Shown here in pieces: positions 26,542 to 35,829 of a stretch of DNA of 64,000 nt. The notes under the pieces were generated by a model that was not told where the DNA came from, searched no databases, and worked only from the letters and a program-made list of their open reading frames with translations. Location of the stretch: NCBI RefSeq assembly GCF_011044155.1, contig NZ_CP049056.1:1798001-1862000 (forward strand), given 5' to 3'. A program made the translations under genes and the position numbers. Position 1 is the first letter of the stretch. The number at the start of each line of letters is the position of its first letter. The stretch comes from Pikeienuella piscinae (GTDB taxonomy: Bacteria; Pseudomonadota; Alphaproteobacteria; Rhodobacterales; Rhodobacteraceae).

Positions 26542-27531
26542 TCAGCTCAGCGCCACCTGCCGGACAAGCTCCGCCACGACCTTGTCCGGGGTGACGCCTT
26601 CGCCCTGCGCCTCGAATGTCAGGCCAAGCGGGTGACGCATCACGTCAGGGACGATGGCGCGCACGTCCTCCGGGTCGACATAGTCGCGCCCCGCGAGCCA
26701 GGCGTGGGTTCGCCCGCATTTATCGAGCGCGAGCGAGGCGCGCGGGCTGGCGGCGAGTTCGATCCAGCGTATCAGGTCGTCGCCGAAGTCGCCGGGGTTA
26801 CGGGTCGCGTCCACGAGATCCGCCATGTAGCGCTCCATGGCGTCGGCGACGTAGATCGCCCCGATCTCGCGCCGCGCCTCGAAGATCGCCGCCTGGGGGA
26901 TCGGCGCTGGTTTTTCATTCGCCACGCCGCCGGTCGCCTGGTCGAGGGCGGCGATTTCCTCGCCCCGAACCAGCCGAATCACGTCAACCTCATCCTCCAC
27001 CGGCGGATAGTCGATCAACACATGCATCAGGAGCCGGTCCATTTGCGCTTCGGGCAGCGGATAGGTGCCTTCCTGCTCCACCGGGTTCTAGGTCGCCATC
27101 ACCATGAAGAGCGGCTCCATCGGATGGGTCTTGCCCGCAACGGTGACCTGCCGTTCCTCCATCGCCTCAAGCAGCGCGGACTGAACCTTGGCCGGGGCGC
27201 GGTTGATCTCGTCCGCCAGCACGATATTGGCGAAGATGGAGCCGGGCTCGAACCGGAATTCCGAGTTTTCACCTGCCTGGTAATAGACCTCGGTTCCCGT
27301 CACGTCCGAAGGTAGAAGATCCGGCGTGAACTGGATGCGGCTGAATTCCGCCTCCATGTTCTGCGCCAGCGCCTTGATCGAGCGGGTCTTGGCGAGGCCG
27401 GGCATCCCCTCGATCAGGAGGTTGCCATTGGCGAGAAGCCCGATCACCAGCCGGTCGATCACGTCGCGCTGGCCGATGATGGCCTCGCCCATGCGCGCGC
27501 GCAGGGTCTCGATCTCGTCGCGGGCGCTCAT
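26542..27531 (-). pseudogene. MoxR-family AAA+ ATPase with an in-frame amber codon
   Basis: The gene spans 330 codons, normal for MoxR. Codons 1-147 give the N-terminal half with Walker A GMPGLAKT (42-49) and Walker B ANIVLADEINRAP. The next codon is TAG (27088-27090) exactly where the conserved MATQNP motif has Gln, a single C-to-T change from CAG. The frame then continues perfectly as [20 protein letters not shown] through the sensor-2/lid domain to the normal end. As read, translation stops before sensor 1 and the product would be inactive. A restart at the GTG nine bases on could give the C-terminal piece. MoxR ATPases work as chaperones with VWA, DUF58 and TPR partners encoded next to it. 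The start overlaps the HAD gene stop by ATGA. Confidence 0.88.
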
Positions 27532-28502
27532 TCCGCGCTCGACCAGACGCGGCGCCAGTCCTTCGCCATGTCGACGAGCAGCCAGCCGCGTTGCTCGGCC
27601 TCGTCCAGTCCTTTCGAGAGAACGCCGACATGACCCTTGCGGTCATAGGCGAATTCGCGGTCGGCGTCGGTGTGGTGGACAAGCATTCCGAAGCGCGGGC
27701 CATCGCCCGCCATGGTGTATTCCAGCATCTGGAAATCGCCGTCCGAATTGCCGGCGGCGAAAATCGGGCGCTTGCCGATATGCGTGTCGATGCCGACGGG
27801 CTTGCCTTCCTTGTCGTCGACGAAGGCGATCTGGCCGTCCATCATGACAGCGGGGTTTCCGTCAACGACCTTGTAGCTCAGCTTGCCGGCCGAGCCGACG
27901 ACCTGTTGAGGGGGAATGCCGTATGCCTTTTCCGCGAAGGCGCGGATGAAACGGATGCCGCCGCCCGAAACGATATATGTCGAGAAGCCCTCGTCGCGCA
28001 GATAGGTCAGAAGCTCAAGCATCGGCTGGTAGGTCATGTCGGTATAGGCGCGGCCGGTCGTCGGATGCCTGGTGTTGGCGAGCCAGTCGCGCACATCGGC
28101 CTTGAAGTCTTCGACCGAGGAGCCGCTGTGAGAGACGTCGAGGATTTCGAGCAGCCCCTTCTCGCCGCCCGCCATCGCGCCCTTCATGTCGCCGGCGGCG
28201 GCGGCCTTCAGCGTGTCGGAGGTCAGGATCGAGGGATCGGCCTTCGCCTTTTCCTTCAGCCGGTCGAGCGCGTAGAGCGCCTGGAAGTAGACTGGCTGCT
28301 CGGCCCAGAGCGTGCCGTCATTGTCGAAGACCGCAATCCTGTCATCAGCGATGACGTAATCGTCGCCGCCCTGCGTGGTGACGGCTTCGACGAATTCGAT
28401 GATCCGACTTTTCGCATCGCCATCCGTCCAGGAGGGAAGCGGGTCCGCAAGCGCCGGAACGGCGAGCGTGGCGATAGCCATAGACGCGAGCAGAGCGCGC
28501 AT
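27528..28502 (-). CDS. Exported HAD-superfamily phosphatase
   Basis: The 324-residue product starts with a signal peptide (MRALLASMAIATLAVPALAD). HAD motif I is AVFDNDGTLW (Asp60 and Asp62), motif II is IVSGGG, and motif IV is AAGNSDGDFQML. A cap region of about 90 residues lies between I and II, as in phosphoserine-phosphatase-like HADs. It should act in the periplasm. ATG 28502 is preferred because GGAG lies 8 bases before it; ATG 28514 is also in frame. It sits between a sulfatase gene and moxR, overlapping the latter by ATGA. The substrate is unknown. Confidence 0.85.
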   Translation of the reverse strand: MRALLASMAIATLAVPALADPLPSWTDGDAKSRIIEFVEAVTTQGGDDYVIADDRIAVFDNDGTLWAEQPVYFQALYALDRLKEKAKADPSILTSDTLKAAAAGDMKGAMAGGEKGLLEILDVSHSGSSVEDFKADVRDWLANTRHPTTGRAYTDMTYQPMLELLTYLRDEGFSTYIVSGGGIRFIRAFAEKAYGIPPQQVVGSAGKLSYKVVDGNPAVMMDGQIAFVDDKEGKPVGIDTHIGKRPIFAAGNSDGDFQMLEYTMAGDGPRFGMLVHHTDADREFAYDRKGHVGVLSKGLDEAEQRGWLLVDMAKDWRRVWSSAE

Positions 28503-28533
28503 GATCGTCTCCATACACTGTCATTCGCAGAGT

Positions 28534-28563
28534 GACCGCCCCGACGAAAGCGACGGGGCGGTC
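28534..28563 (-). terminator. Hairpin between the sulfatase and HAD genes
   Basis: A perfect 10-base inverted repeat, GACCGCCCCG (28534-28543) and CGGGGCGGTC (28554-28563), has a 10-base loop. It lies in the 84-base gap between the sulfatase stop and the HAD start. No T-run follows on the minus strand, so it may only attenuate read-through or protect the sulfatase mRNA. Confidence 0.6.
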
Positions 28564-28586
28564 GGAGAGGCGGTACAGACCGCTGG

Positions 28587-30140
28587 CTACTGGGCCATGC
28601 CGCTGAGCGTATTTTCAAGCTGCTCCTGGATCTGATCCACCGAGAAGCTCGCCGCCTTCTGCGAGGGCGGATACTCCTCGAAAGTCGAGAAGAACCTCGC
28701 CACCTCGACCTGAGCCGGCGTCAGCAGGAAGGCGCGGTCGAGCAGCCAGTCGTAATAGGTGTTCGACGTCCGGTCGGCCCGCTCATAAGGATCGGAGCGC
28801 AGATCGAAGATCTTGGGAATGCGCAGCGGCGTGAACGGCTCGGCCCAGATGTTCAGAGTGCCCTTCGCGCGCTGCTCCTGGAACACGAACTTCCAGTTCT
28901 CGTAACGAAGGCCCACAATGGCGCCGTCATCGTTGAAGTAGAAGAACTCCTTGCGGGCGGTCTCGTCGCTTTCACCGGTCAGGTAGGGAAGCTGGTTGTA
29001 GCCGTCGAGATGGACCTTGTAGTCCTTGCCGTCGATTGTGGCCCCCTCGAGCAGTTTATCCTTGATCTCCGCGTCGCCAGCGGCGGCGACCAGTGTCGGG
29101 AACCAGTCGAGGCCGGAGAACATGCCGGTCTTGACCGTGCCGGGCTCGATATGGCCGGGCCAGCGGATCATCGCGGGCACGCGGAAGGCGCCCTCCCAGT
29201 TGGTGTTCTTCTCGCTTCGGAATGGCGTGGTGCCAGCATCCGGCCAGGAGTTCTGGTGCGGGCCGTTATCGGTCGAATAGATGACGATGGTGTTGTCGGC
29301 GATACCCATCTCGTCCACGGCGTCGAGGATCTGGCCGACGATCGCGTCATGCTCCACCATGCCGTCCGCATATTCGGTCCGCGCGGTCAGGCCCGGCTCG
29401 CTGCGGTTCTCATCCTTCACATGGGTGCGGAAGTGCATACGCGTGGTGTTCATCCACGTGAAGAACGGCTTGCCCTGCTCCACCTGCCGCTTCATGAAGT
29501 CGATGGCGGCGGCGGAGGTTTCCTCGTCCACCGTCTCCATCCGCTTCTTGGTCAGCGGTCCGGTGTCTTCGATGTCGCCGTCGGCGGAGGATTTGATAAC
29601 GCCACGCGGACCGAAATTCTCGCGGAACTCGGCACCCTGCGGATAGTTGAAATTCTCCGGCTCTTCCTCGGCGTTGAGGTGGTAAAGATTGCCGAAGAAC
29701 TCGTCGAAGCCGTGATTGGTCGGCAGGAATTCGTCCTTGTCGCCGAGGTGGTTCTTGCCGAACTGGCCCGTGGCGTAGCCGAGATCCTTGAGCGCGGAGG
29801 CGATGGTCACGTCGTCGTCGCGCAGGCCCACATCGGCGCCCGGCAGGCCGACCTTGGAGAGGCCCGTGCGCAGAGTCGACTGACCGGTGATGAAGGTCGA
29901 CCGGCCGGCGGTGCAGCTTTGCTCGGCGTAGTAATCGGTGAACTTGACCCCGTCACTGGCGATGCGGTCGATGTTCGGCGTCTCATAGCCCATCAGCCCG
30001 AAGCTGTAGGCCGAGATGTTGGTCTGGCCAATATCGTCGCCCCAGATCACGAGGATGTTCGGCTTCTCCGCCTCCTGCGCGAAGGCGGCGCCGGCGGACA
30101 CCACCACCAACGCTGCGACATATCGTTTCAGAAAACTCAT
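28587..30140 (-). CDS. Exported sulfatase (arylsulfatase family)
   Basis: The 517-residue product has a signal peptide (to about residue 21, AFAQ) and then the alkaline-phosphatase-like sulfatase fold. Metal ligands are Asp35-Asp36 in WGDDIG and the later YSTDNGPHQ. The formylglycine site is CTAGR with Cys76 and Arg80, matching C-x-[PA]-x-R, so a formylglycine-generating enzyme is needed; none is in this window. FRSEKNTNWEGAFRVP carries a further active-site Lys. It hydrolyses sulfate esters in the periplasm, possibly scavenging sulfate. AGGAG lies 9-10 bases upstream of the ATG. It heads the leftward run into the HAD and MoxR/Bat genes. Confidence 0.93.
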   Translation of the reverse strand: MSFLKRYVAALVVVSAGAAFAQEAEKPNILVIWGDDIGQTNISAYSFGLMGYETPNIDRIASDGVKFTDYYAEQSCTAGRSTFITGQSTLRTGLSKVGLPGADVGLRDDDVTIASALKDLGYATGQFGKNHLGDKDEFLPTNHGFDEFFGNLYHLNAEEEPENFNYPQGAEFRENFGPRGVIKSSADGDIEDTGPLTKKRMETVDEETSAAAIDFMKRQVEQGKPFFTWMNTTRMHFRTHVKDENRSEPGLTARTEYADGMVEHDAIVGQILDAVDEMGIADNTIVIYSTDNGPHQNSWPDAGTTPFRSEKNTNWEGAFRVPAMIRWPGHIEPGTVKTGMFSGLDWFPTLVAAAGDAEIKDKLLEGATIDGKDYKVHLDGYNQLPYLTGESDETARKEFFYFNDDGAIVGLRYENWKFVFQEQRAKGTLNIWAEPFTPLRIPKIFDLRSDPYERADRTSNTYYDWLLDRAFLLTPAQVEVARFFSTFEEYPPSQKAASFSVDQIQEQLENTLSGMAQ

Positions 30141-30416
30141 TGAGTCACGCTCCTAAAATTGAACACGATTCCGGGAGTGTATCGCAACGTCTGCGTCAGA
30201 ACTATGACGCGATCCGCGTGACAAATTGCGCGATCGTCCCGAATGCGCCGCACTGGCCCTGATGGCGCGGATTCATCTGGGGCCGGCGCGTGCAAGATTT
30301 TGTGGACTCGCCCGACCGAATGGGTGACGAATTGCGGAGATCAACGAGAGGCGACCTGAGCCGCCTCCATGGCGGCGCGTTGATTCGCGCCCGAACCGAC
30401 AGAGGAGAATCAAACC

Positions 30417-32017
30417 ATGAGGCAACTTTTCGCGCGCATTCTCGCGGGGCTGACCGCAGCGCTCGCCGCGCTCGCGCTCGGCGCCCCCGCCCAGGCCGAA
30501 ACACCGAAAGACACCTTCGTCATGGCGAAGGACTTCGCCGACATCATCACGCTCGACCCGGCCGAGGTGTTCGAGTTTTCCGGCGGAGAGATCATCGCCA
30601 ATCTCTATGACAGGCTGATGATGTTCGAGCCCGAGGATCTGACCACGCTGGTCGGCGGCGTCGCCGAGAGCTGGGAGGTTGGCGAGGACGGCAAGACCAT
30701 CACCTTCACCATAAGACCGGACCAGGTCTTCGCTTCCGGCAACCCGGTGACGGCCGACGACGTCGTCTTTTCGCTTCGCCGCGTCGTAAAGCTAAGCAAG
30801 ACGCCATCCTTCATTTTCACCCAGTTCGGCTGGACGCCCGAGAACGTGGATGATCTCGTCACCGTCGAAGGCGACAAGGCGAAGATCACCATCACCGAGG
30901 AATTCTCGCCGGCGCTGGTCCTGAACGCGCTTTCCGCCGGCGTCGCGTCGATCGTGGACAAGAAGGAGGTCATGGCGCACGAGGTCGATGGCGACATGGG
31001 CTATGACTGGCTGAAGACGCATAGCGCCGGCTCCGGGCCTTTCGTCCTCAACGCATGGAAGGCGAACGAGTTGATCTCCATGACGGCGAACCCCGACTAC
31101 CGTCACGGCGCGCCGGCGATGAAGCGGGTGATCGTCCGTCATGTGCCCGAACCATCCGCGCAGCGCCTGCTGGTCGAGAACGGCGATGTCGACATCGCCC
31201 GCAACCTGACGCCGGACCAGATCGAAGGCATCGCGAGCGAAGAAGGAATGACAGTGCAGGCCGACCCCAAGGCGGCGCTGATCTACCTGGCGGCGAACGC
31301 GGATCATCCGATCCTCGGCAACCCAAAAGTCGGGGAGGCGCTGCGCTATCTCGTCGATTATCAGGGCATGGCGGCGAGTTTTCTGAAAGGGCAGTTCCAG
31401 GTGCACCAAGCCGCTTGGCCGGAGGGCCTCTGGGGGCTTACAACGAGACGCCATTCTATCTCGACGTCGAGAAGGCCAAGGCCCTGCTCGCCGAGGCGGG
31501 CTATCCGGACGGATTCGAAATCCGGCTCGACACGCTGACCGACAGCCCCTACCCGGAGATCGCGCAGTCCGTACAAGCGACGCTAGCCGACGCGGGCATC
31601 AAGGCGGAAATCACCACCGCCGAGGGCAAGACGCTCTGGCCGATGTACCGGGCGAGGAAGCATGAGCTGATCCTCGCGCAGTGGTCGCCCGACTATGTCG
31701 ACCCGCATTCGAATCTCGACGCCTTCGCCCACAATCCCGACAACCGGCTCGAAGCGAAGCTCACCGGCGTCCTCGCCTGGCGGAACGCCTGGGCGGACGA
31801 GGCGATGAACGCGCTGGTCGTCCAGGCGCGGAATGAGGCGGATCCGGACACCCGTGAGGAACTCTATCACGAGATCCAGAAGAAACTGCAGATGCAGTCG
31901 CCTTATGTGATCATGTTCCAGCAGACCGAGCAGGCCGTGATACGGGACAATGTGAAGGGCTACGTCTCCGGCGCGACCTTCGATCTGGTCTTCTACCGGA
32001 ACATCACCAAGGAGTGA
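30417..32017 (+). pseudogene. Peptide/nickel-type ABC substrate-binding protein (SBP family 5), frameshifted in a G-run
   Basis: The gene encodes the periplasmic binding protein of a Dpp/Opp-type importer. It has a signal peptide (to about residue 27, AQA-E) and the family-5 pattern TIRPDQVFASGNPVTADDVVFSL. After PEGLWG the frame breaks: the expected continuation AYNETPFYLDVEKAKALLAEAG, through the normal C-terminal lobe to ATFDLVFYRNITKE, is in the next frame. The switch lies in GGGGG at 31432-31436; a sixth G would restore one frame of about 533 residues. It is either a homopolymer sequencing error or true loss. AGGAG precedes the ATG by 8 bases. The stop overlaps the permease GTG start. 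Confidence 0.88.
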
Positions 32018-33126
32018 CGGACGCTCAGGAAACAGCCGCCCCGGCGACGGGGCGGGCGACGCCGGGCGCCCCGCGGATGACCGCGGGGCGCACCAGGAGC
32101 CGGGGGCGAGCGAGAGGCGCGGCGCGGGCGCTCGCCAACGGGTTGGCGACGCTCATTCTCACCTTCATTGGGCTGACCGCGGTCACGTTCACCATCGGCC
32201 GGGTGATGCCGACCGATCCGGTGCTGGCGGTGGTCGGCGACCGCGCGTCGCAAGCCGCCTATGAGCGGGTCTATCTCGAGATGGGCCTCGATAAGCTGAT
32301 CTACGAGCAGTATTTCCGCTATCTCGGCGAGCTTGCGAACGGCGATCTGGGCCGCTCCATCATGACGTCGCGGCCAGTGCTGGAGGATGTGCTGAGGTTC
32401 TTCCCCGCGACGCTCGAGCTGGCCACCATCGCCACGCTACTCGGGGTTTTCATCGGCGTGCCGATGGGAGTCTGGGCGGCGGTGAACCAGGGCCGGCCGA
32501 TCGATCACGCGGTGCGGGTCTTCGGTCTGATCGGCTATTCGGTGCCGGTCTTCTGGCTCGGCATGGTCGGGCTGCTGATCTTTTACGGCAATCTCGGCTG
32601 GGTCGGCGGACCGGGCCGGCTCGACGTCTTCTACGACGGCATCGTCGAAAGCGTCACCGGGGTGATCCTGATCGACAGCGCGATGGCGGGGGAATGGGAA
32701 ATTTTCCGCAACGCGTTCTCGCATCTGGTCCTGCCAGCTTCGGTGCTCGGCGCCTTCGCGCTGGCCTATGTGGCGCGGATGACGCGCAGCTTCATGCTCG
32801 ACCAGCTCAACCAGGAATATGTGCTGACCGCGCGGGTGAAAGGCGCGCGCGAACACACGGTGATATGGCGGCACGCCTTTCGCAATGTCCTCGTCCAGCT
32901 CATCACCATCATCGGGCTGACCTACGCGTCGCTCCTCGAAGGTTCGGTGCTGACCGAGACGGTGTTTTCCTGGCCCGGGATCGGGCAATACATCACCACC
33001 TCGCTCTTCAACGCGGACATGAACGCCGTTCTCGGCGGCACGATCGCGGTCGGGACCTGTTTCGTGGCCATCAACATGTTCTCCGACATCCTCTACAAAC
33101 TCGTCGATCCGCGGGCGCGGGCATGA
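32014..33126 (+). CDS. ABC transporter permease, DppB/OppB type
   Basis: The 370-residue inner-membrane permease has a charged N-terminal extension of about 40 residues, then six membrane segments. The binding-protein-dependent transport motif EYVLTARVKGAREHTVIWRH (EAA loop) and the C-terminal FSWPGIGQY and DPRARA are present. The start is a GTG overlapping the binding-protein stop (GTGA). A long loop between the first two spans (GDRASQAAYERVYLEMGLDK) is typical of DppB. The next gene overlaps by ATGA. Confidence 0.93.
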   Translation: MTDAQETAAPATGRATPGAPRMTAGRTRSRGRARGAARALANGLATLILTFIGLTAVTFTIGRVMPTDPVLAVVGDRASQAAYERVYLEMGLDKLIYEQYFRYLGELANGDLGRSIMTSRPVLEDVLRFFPATLELATIATLLGVFIGVPMGVWAAVNQGRPIDHAVRVFGLIGYSVPVFWLGMVGLLIFYGNLGWVGGPGRLDVFYDGIVESVTGVILIDSAMAGEWEIFRNAFSHLVLPASVLGAFALAYVARMTRSFMLDQLNQEYVLTARVKGAREHTVIWRHAFRNVLVQLITIIGLTYASLLEGSVLTETVFSWPGIGQYITTSLFNADMNAVLGGTIAVGTCFVAINMFSDILYKLVDPRARA

Positions 33127-34064
33127 GCGCGCCGGTGGACCTCGACCCCGGCCCGGCGGCGCGGAGGGGCCTTCGCGCATGGCTCCTCTCGCCGACGCCG
33201 CAATCGGCCTGGCAGGCGCGTTGCCAGCGGACCTATATCGGCTGGCTCGCCTTCCGGACCAACCCGATCGCGATGGCGGGGCTGATCATCATCGTGGGGC
33301 TCGTGCTGGTCGCGATATTCGCGCCCTGGATCACCGCCAGCGACGGGCTGTCGCCGGAGCTATCCAACCGTCTTCAGCCGGCCAGCGCGGAGCACTGGTT
33401 CGGCACCGATCAACTCGGGCGCGATATCTTCGACCGGATCATCTGGGGCTCACGCATCACGCTTTACATCGTCGGGCTGGTCGCCGTCATCGTCGTGCCG
33501 ATCGGCCTGGCGATCGGCGTGATCGCCGGCTATCTGGGCGGCTGGGTGGACAATGTGCTGATGCGCATCACCGATATCTTCCTCGCCTTTCCGCGACTCA
33601 TCCTTGCGCTGGCGCTGGTGGCTGCGCTCGGCGCCAGCCTGGAAAATGCGGTGCTGGCGATCGCGCTCACCACCTGGTCGCCCTATGCGCGGATCGCGCG
33701 GGCCGAGGTGCTGACCATCCGAAAGGCGGATTTCATCATGGCGGCGCAGGCGCAGGGCGCCTCGACCTTCCGCATTCTCCTGCGCCATATCACGCCGCTT
33801 TGTCTCGCCTCGGTGATCGTCCGGCTGACGCTCGACATGGCGGGGATCATCCTGACCGCAGCCGGGCTCGGCTTTCTCGGGCTCGGCGCGCAGCCGCCGA
33901 CCCCAGAATGGGGCGCGATGATCTCCAACGGACGCCAGCTCCTGCTGGATCAATGGTGGGTGCCGACGGTGCCGGGCATCGCCATTCTGATCGTCAGTCT
34001 CGGGTTCTGCCTGCTCGGCGACGGCCTTCGCGACGTACTCGACCCGAAGAGCGCGGATCAATGA
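33123..34064 (+). CDS. ABC transporter permease, DppC/OppC type
   Basis: The 313-residue partner permease has the N-terminal OppC segment (RTNPIAMAGLIIIVGLVLVAI) and HWFGTDQLGRDIFDRIIWGSR, a DppC hallmark. The EAA loop KADFIMAAQAQGASTFRILL and GLGFLGLGAQPPTPEWGAM follow. About six membrane spans are visible. The ATG overlaps the previous stop, although the frame is open far upstream. It pairs with the DppB-type permease to form the channel. Confidence 0.94.
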   Translation: MSAPVDLDPGPAARRGLRAWLLSPTPQSAWQARCQRTYIGWLAFRTNPIAMAGLIIIVGLVLVAIFAPWITASDGLSPELSNRLQPASAEHWFGTDQLGRDIFDRIIWGSRITLYIVGLVAVIVVPIGLAIGVIAGYLGGWVDNVLMRITDIFLAFPRLILALALVAALGASLENAVLAIALTTWSPYARIARAEVLTIRKADFIMAAQAQGASTFRILLRHITPLCLASVIVRLTLDMAGIILTAAGLGFLGLGAQPPTPEWGAMISNGRQLLLDQWWVPTVPGIAILIVSLGFCLLGDGLRDVLDPKSADQ

Positions 34065-34897
34065 GCACGTTGCTGACAGTCGAGGACCTCCGCGTCACCT
34101 TCGCCACGCCCCGCGGCCCGGTCGAGGCGGTGCGCGGCGTCTCGTTCGAACTCGGGCGCGAGCGGCTGGGAATCGTCGGCGAATCCGGCTCCGGCAAGTC
34201 GCAGACCGGGCGCGCGCTGATACGGCTCTCGGCGCGGAGCGGGCGGATTCGCGCCCGGCGCATGGAGTTTGACGGAATTGATCTGCTGGCGGCCTCCGAA
34301 CGCCAGATGCGCGCAATCCGCGGCGCCCGCATCTCGATGATCATGCAGGACCCGCGCTATTCGCTGAACCCGGTGATGACGGTGGGCGACCAGATCGCCG
34401 AGGCGTTCCTGATCCATTCCGACGCTACGCGGCGCGAAGCCCGCGCAAAGACGCTGGAGATGCTGGAAACGGTGCAGATCAGGGAGCCGGAGAAGGTCTT
34501 CGACCTCTATCCGCACGAGGTTTCGGGCGGCATGGGCCAACGGGTGATGATCGCCATGATGCTGATCCCGAGTCCGGACATCATCATCGCCGACGAGCCG
34601 ACCTCGGCGCTCGACGTCACCGTGCAGATGCAGGTGCTGGCGCTTCTCGACGACATGGTGCGCGAGCGCGGCATGGGTCTCATCCTGATCAGCCATGATC
34701 TCAACCTCGTGGCGTCTTTCTGCGACCGGGTGCTGGTGATGTATGGGGGGCGGGTGATGGAGGTGCTGGAGGCGGGGCGACTCAAGGAGGCGCGCCATCC
34801 CTATACGAGGGGTCTTCTGAACTGCGCGCCGGAGCTTGACCGGCCCGAGGATATGCTGCCGATGCTGACCCGCGACCCGGCCTGGCTCGATGAATGA
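34061..34897 (+). CDS. ABC transporter ATP-binding protein, DppD/OppD type
   Basis: The 278-residue ATPase has Walker [10 protein letters not shown] (about 39-47), Q-loop MIMQDPRYSLNP and Walker [16 protein letters not shown]. The signature reads VSGGMGQR where most paralogues have SGGQRQR; Met in place of Gln is a known variant in the OppD group. It ends with the short C-terminal peptide-family region (HPYTRGLLNCAPELD). It overlaps DppC by ATGA and the next ATPase by 8 bases. Confidence 0.93.
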   Translation: MSTLLTVEDLRVTFATPRGPVEAVRGVSFELGRERLGIVGESGSGKSQTGRALIRLSARSGRIRARRMEFDGIDLLAASERQMRAIRGARISMIMQDPRYSLNPVMTVGDQIAEAFLIHSDATRREARAKTLEMLETVQIREPEKVFDLYPHEVSGGMGQRVMIAMMLIPSPDIIIADEPTSALDVTVQMQVLALLDDMVRERGMGLILISHDLNLVASFCDRVLVMYGGRVMEVLEAGRLKEARHPYTRGLLNCAPELDRPEDMLPMLTRDPAWLDE

Positions 34898-35681
34898 GAA
34901 GCCGATGATCCGGGTCGATAATCTCGACGTGATCTTCGGCCACGGCCGCGCCGAGGTGCGCGCCGTTCGCGGCGTCTCGCTCGATGTGGCCCGGGGCGCG
35001 GCCTTCGGGCTGGTCGGGGAAAGCGGATCGGGTAAATCGACAGTGCTCCGCGCCATCGCCCGGCTGCTGCCGGGCTGGACCGGGTCGATCGAGATCGACG
35101 GCGCGGTGCTCGGTCATCGGCGCGACCGCGCCGCCGCGCGGCGCATGCAGATGGTGTTTCAGGACCCTTTCGGTTCCCTCCATCCGCGCCATACCATAAA
35201 CGCCATTCTCAGTGAACCGCTGGAGATTCACGGGCTTGATCGGCATGAACCCCGCATTCTCAAGGCGCTTGAGGAGGTCGGTCTCGGAGTCGAACTGCGC
35301 TTTCGCTATCCGCACCAGATTTCGGGCGGGCAGCGCCAGCGCGTCGCAATCGCCCGCGCGATGATTCTGGAGCCGGAAATCCTGCTGCTCGACGAGCCGA
35401 CATCGGCGCTCGATGTCTCGGTGCAGGCGGAAATTCTCAACCTCCTGAAGCGGCTCCAGCGTGAGCGCGGCCTGACCTACCTGATGGTCAGCCACAACCT
35501 CGCGGTGGTCGCCCATCTCTGTGACCGGATCGCGGTAATGAACCGGGGCCGAATCGTCGAGACGCTCACCGTCGAGCAGCTCCGCCGGCACGACGTCGCC
35601 GAGGACTACACGAGGCAGCTGCTCTCCGCGAGCGCCGGGTTCGACCGCGCGGCGGCGCGGTCACTCGTGACATACGAGTAG
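34890..35681 (+). CDS. ABC transporter ATP-binding protein, DppF/OppF type
   Basis: The 263-residue ATPase has Walker [11 protein letters not shown]-loop [15 protein letters not shown], signature ISGGQRQR, Walker [16 protein letters not shown] and switch His in VSHNLAVV. It lacks the Cys-rich C-terminal extension seen in the DppF-type protein at the start of the window, so it is shorter than usual. It completes the importer: binding protein, two permeases, two ATPases. A stem-loop follows 49 bases after its stop. Confidence 0.93.
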   Translation: MNEKPMIRVDNLDVIFGHGRAEVRAVRGVSLDVARGAAFGLVGESGSGKSTVLRAIARLLPGWTGSIEIDGAVLGHRRDRAAARRMQMVFQDPFGSLHPRHTINAILSEPLEIHGLDRHEPRILKALEEVGLGVELRFRYPHQISGGQRQRVAIARAMILEPEILLLDEPTSALDVSVQAEILNLLKRLQRERGLTYLMVSHNLAVVAHLCDRIAVMNRGRIVETLTVEQLRRHDVAEDYTRQLLSASAGFDRAAARSLVTYE

Positions 35682-35730
35682 GCCGAACCCAGTTCACCAC
35701 TCCGCACGAGCGCCGCCGTCCCGGACCCGC

Positions 35731-35758
35731 GCCCGAACACACCCGGGGGTCTTCGGGC
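35731..35758 (+). terminator. Stem-loop after the Dpp-type operon
   Basis: GCCCGAA (35731-35737) pairs perfectly with TTCGGGC (35752-35758), with an inner ACCC/GGGT pairing in the loop. It lies between the last ATPase and the EamA gene. No T-run follows, so intrinsic termination is uncertain. Confidence 0.5.
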
Positions 35759-35829
35759 TAGCTCGCTCGGCCTCCGGATATTCCCGACCTCGCTTGACCT
35801 TAGATGCGCCGCGGCGGATAGGGGGCGCG

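Noticed and set aside
27088-27090. Amber codon in moxR as a recoding (pyrrolysine-type) site
   Set aside because: The family has Gln at this position and no pyrrolysine genes are seen; a simple CAG-to-TAG mutation or error is more likely.
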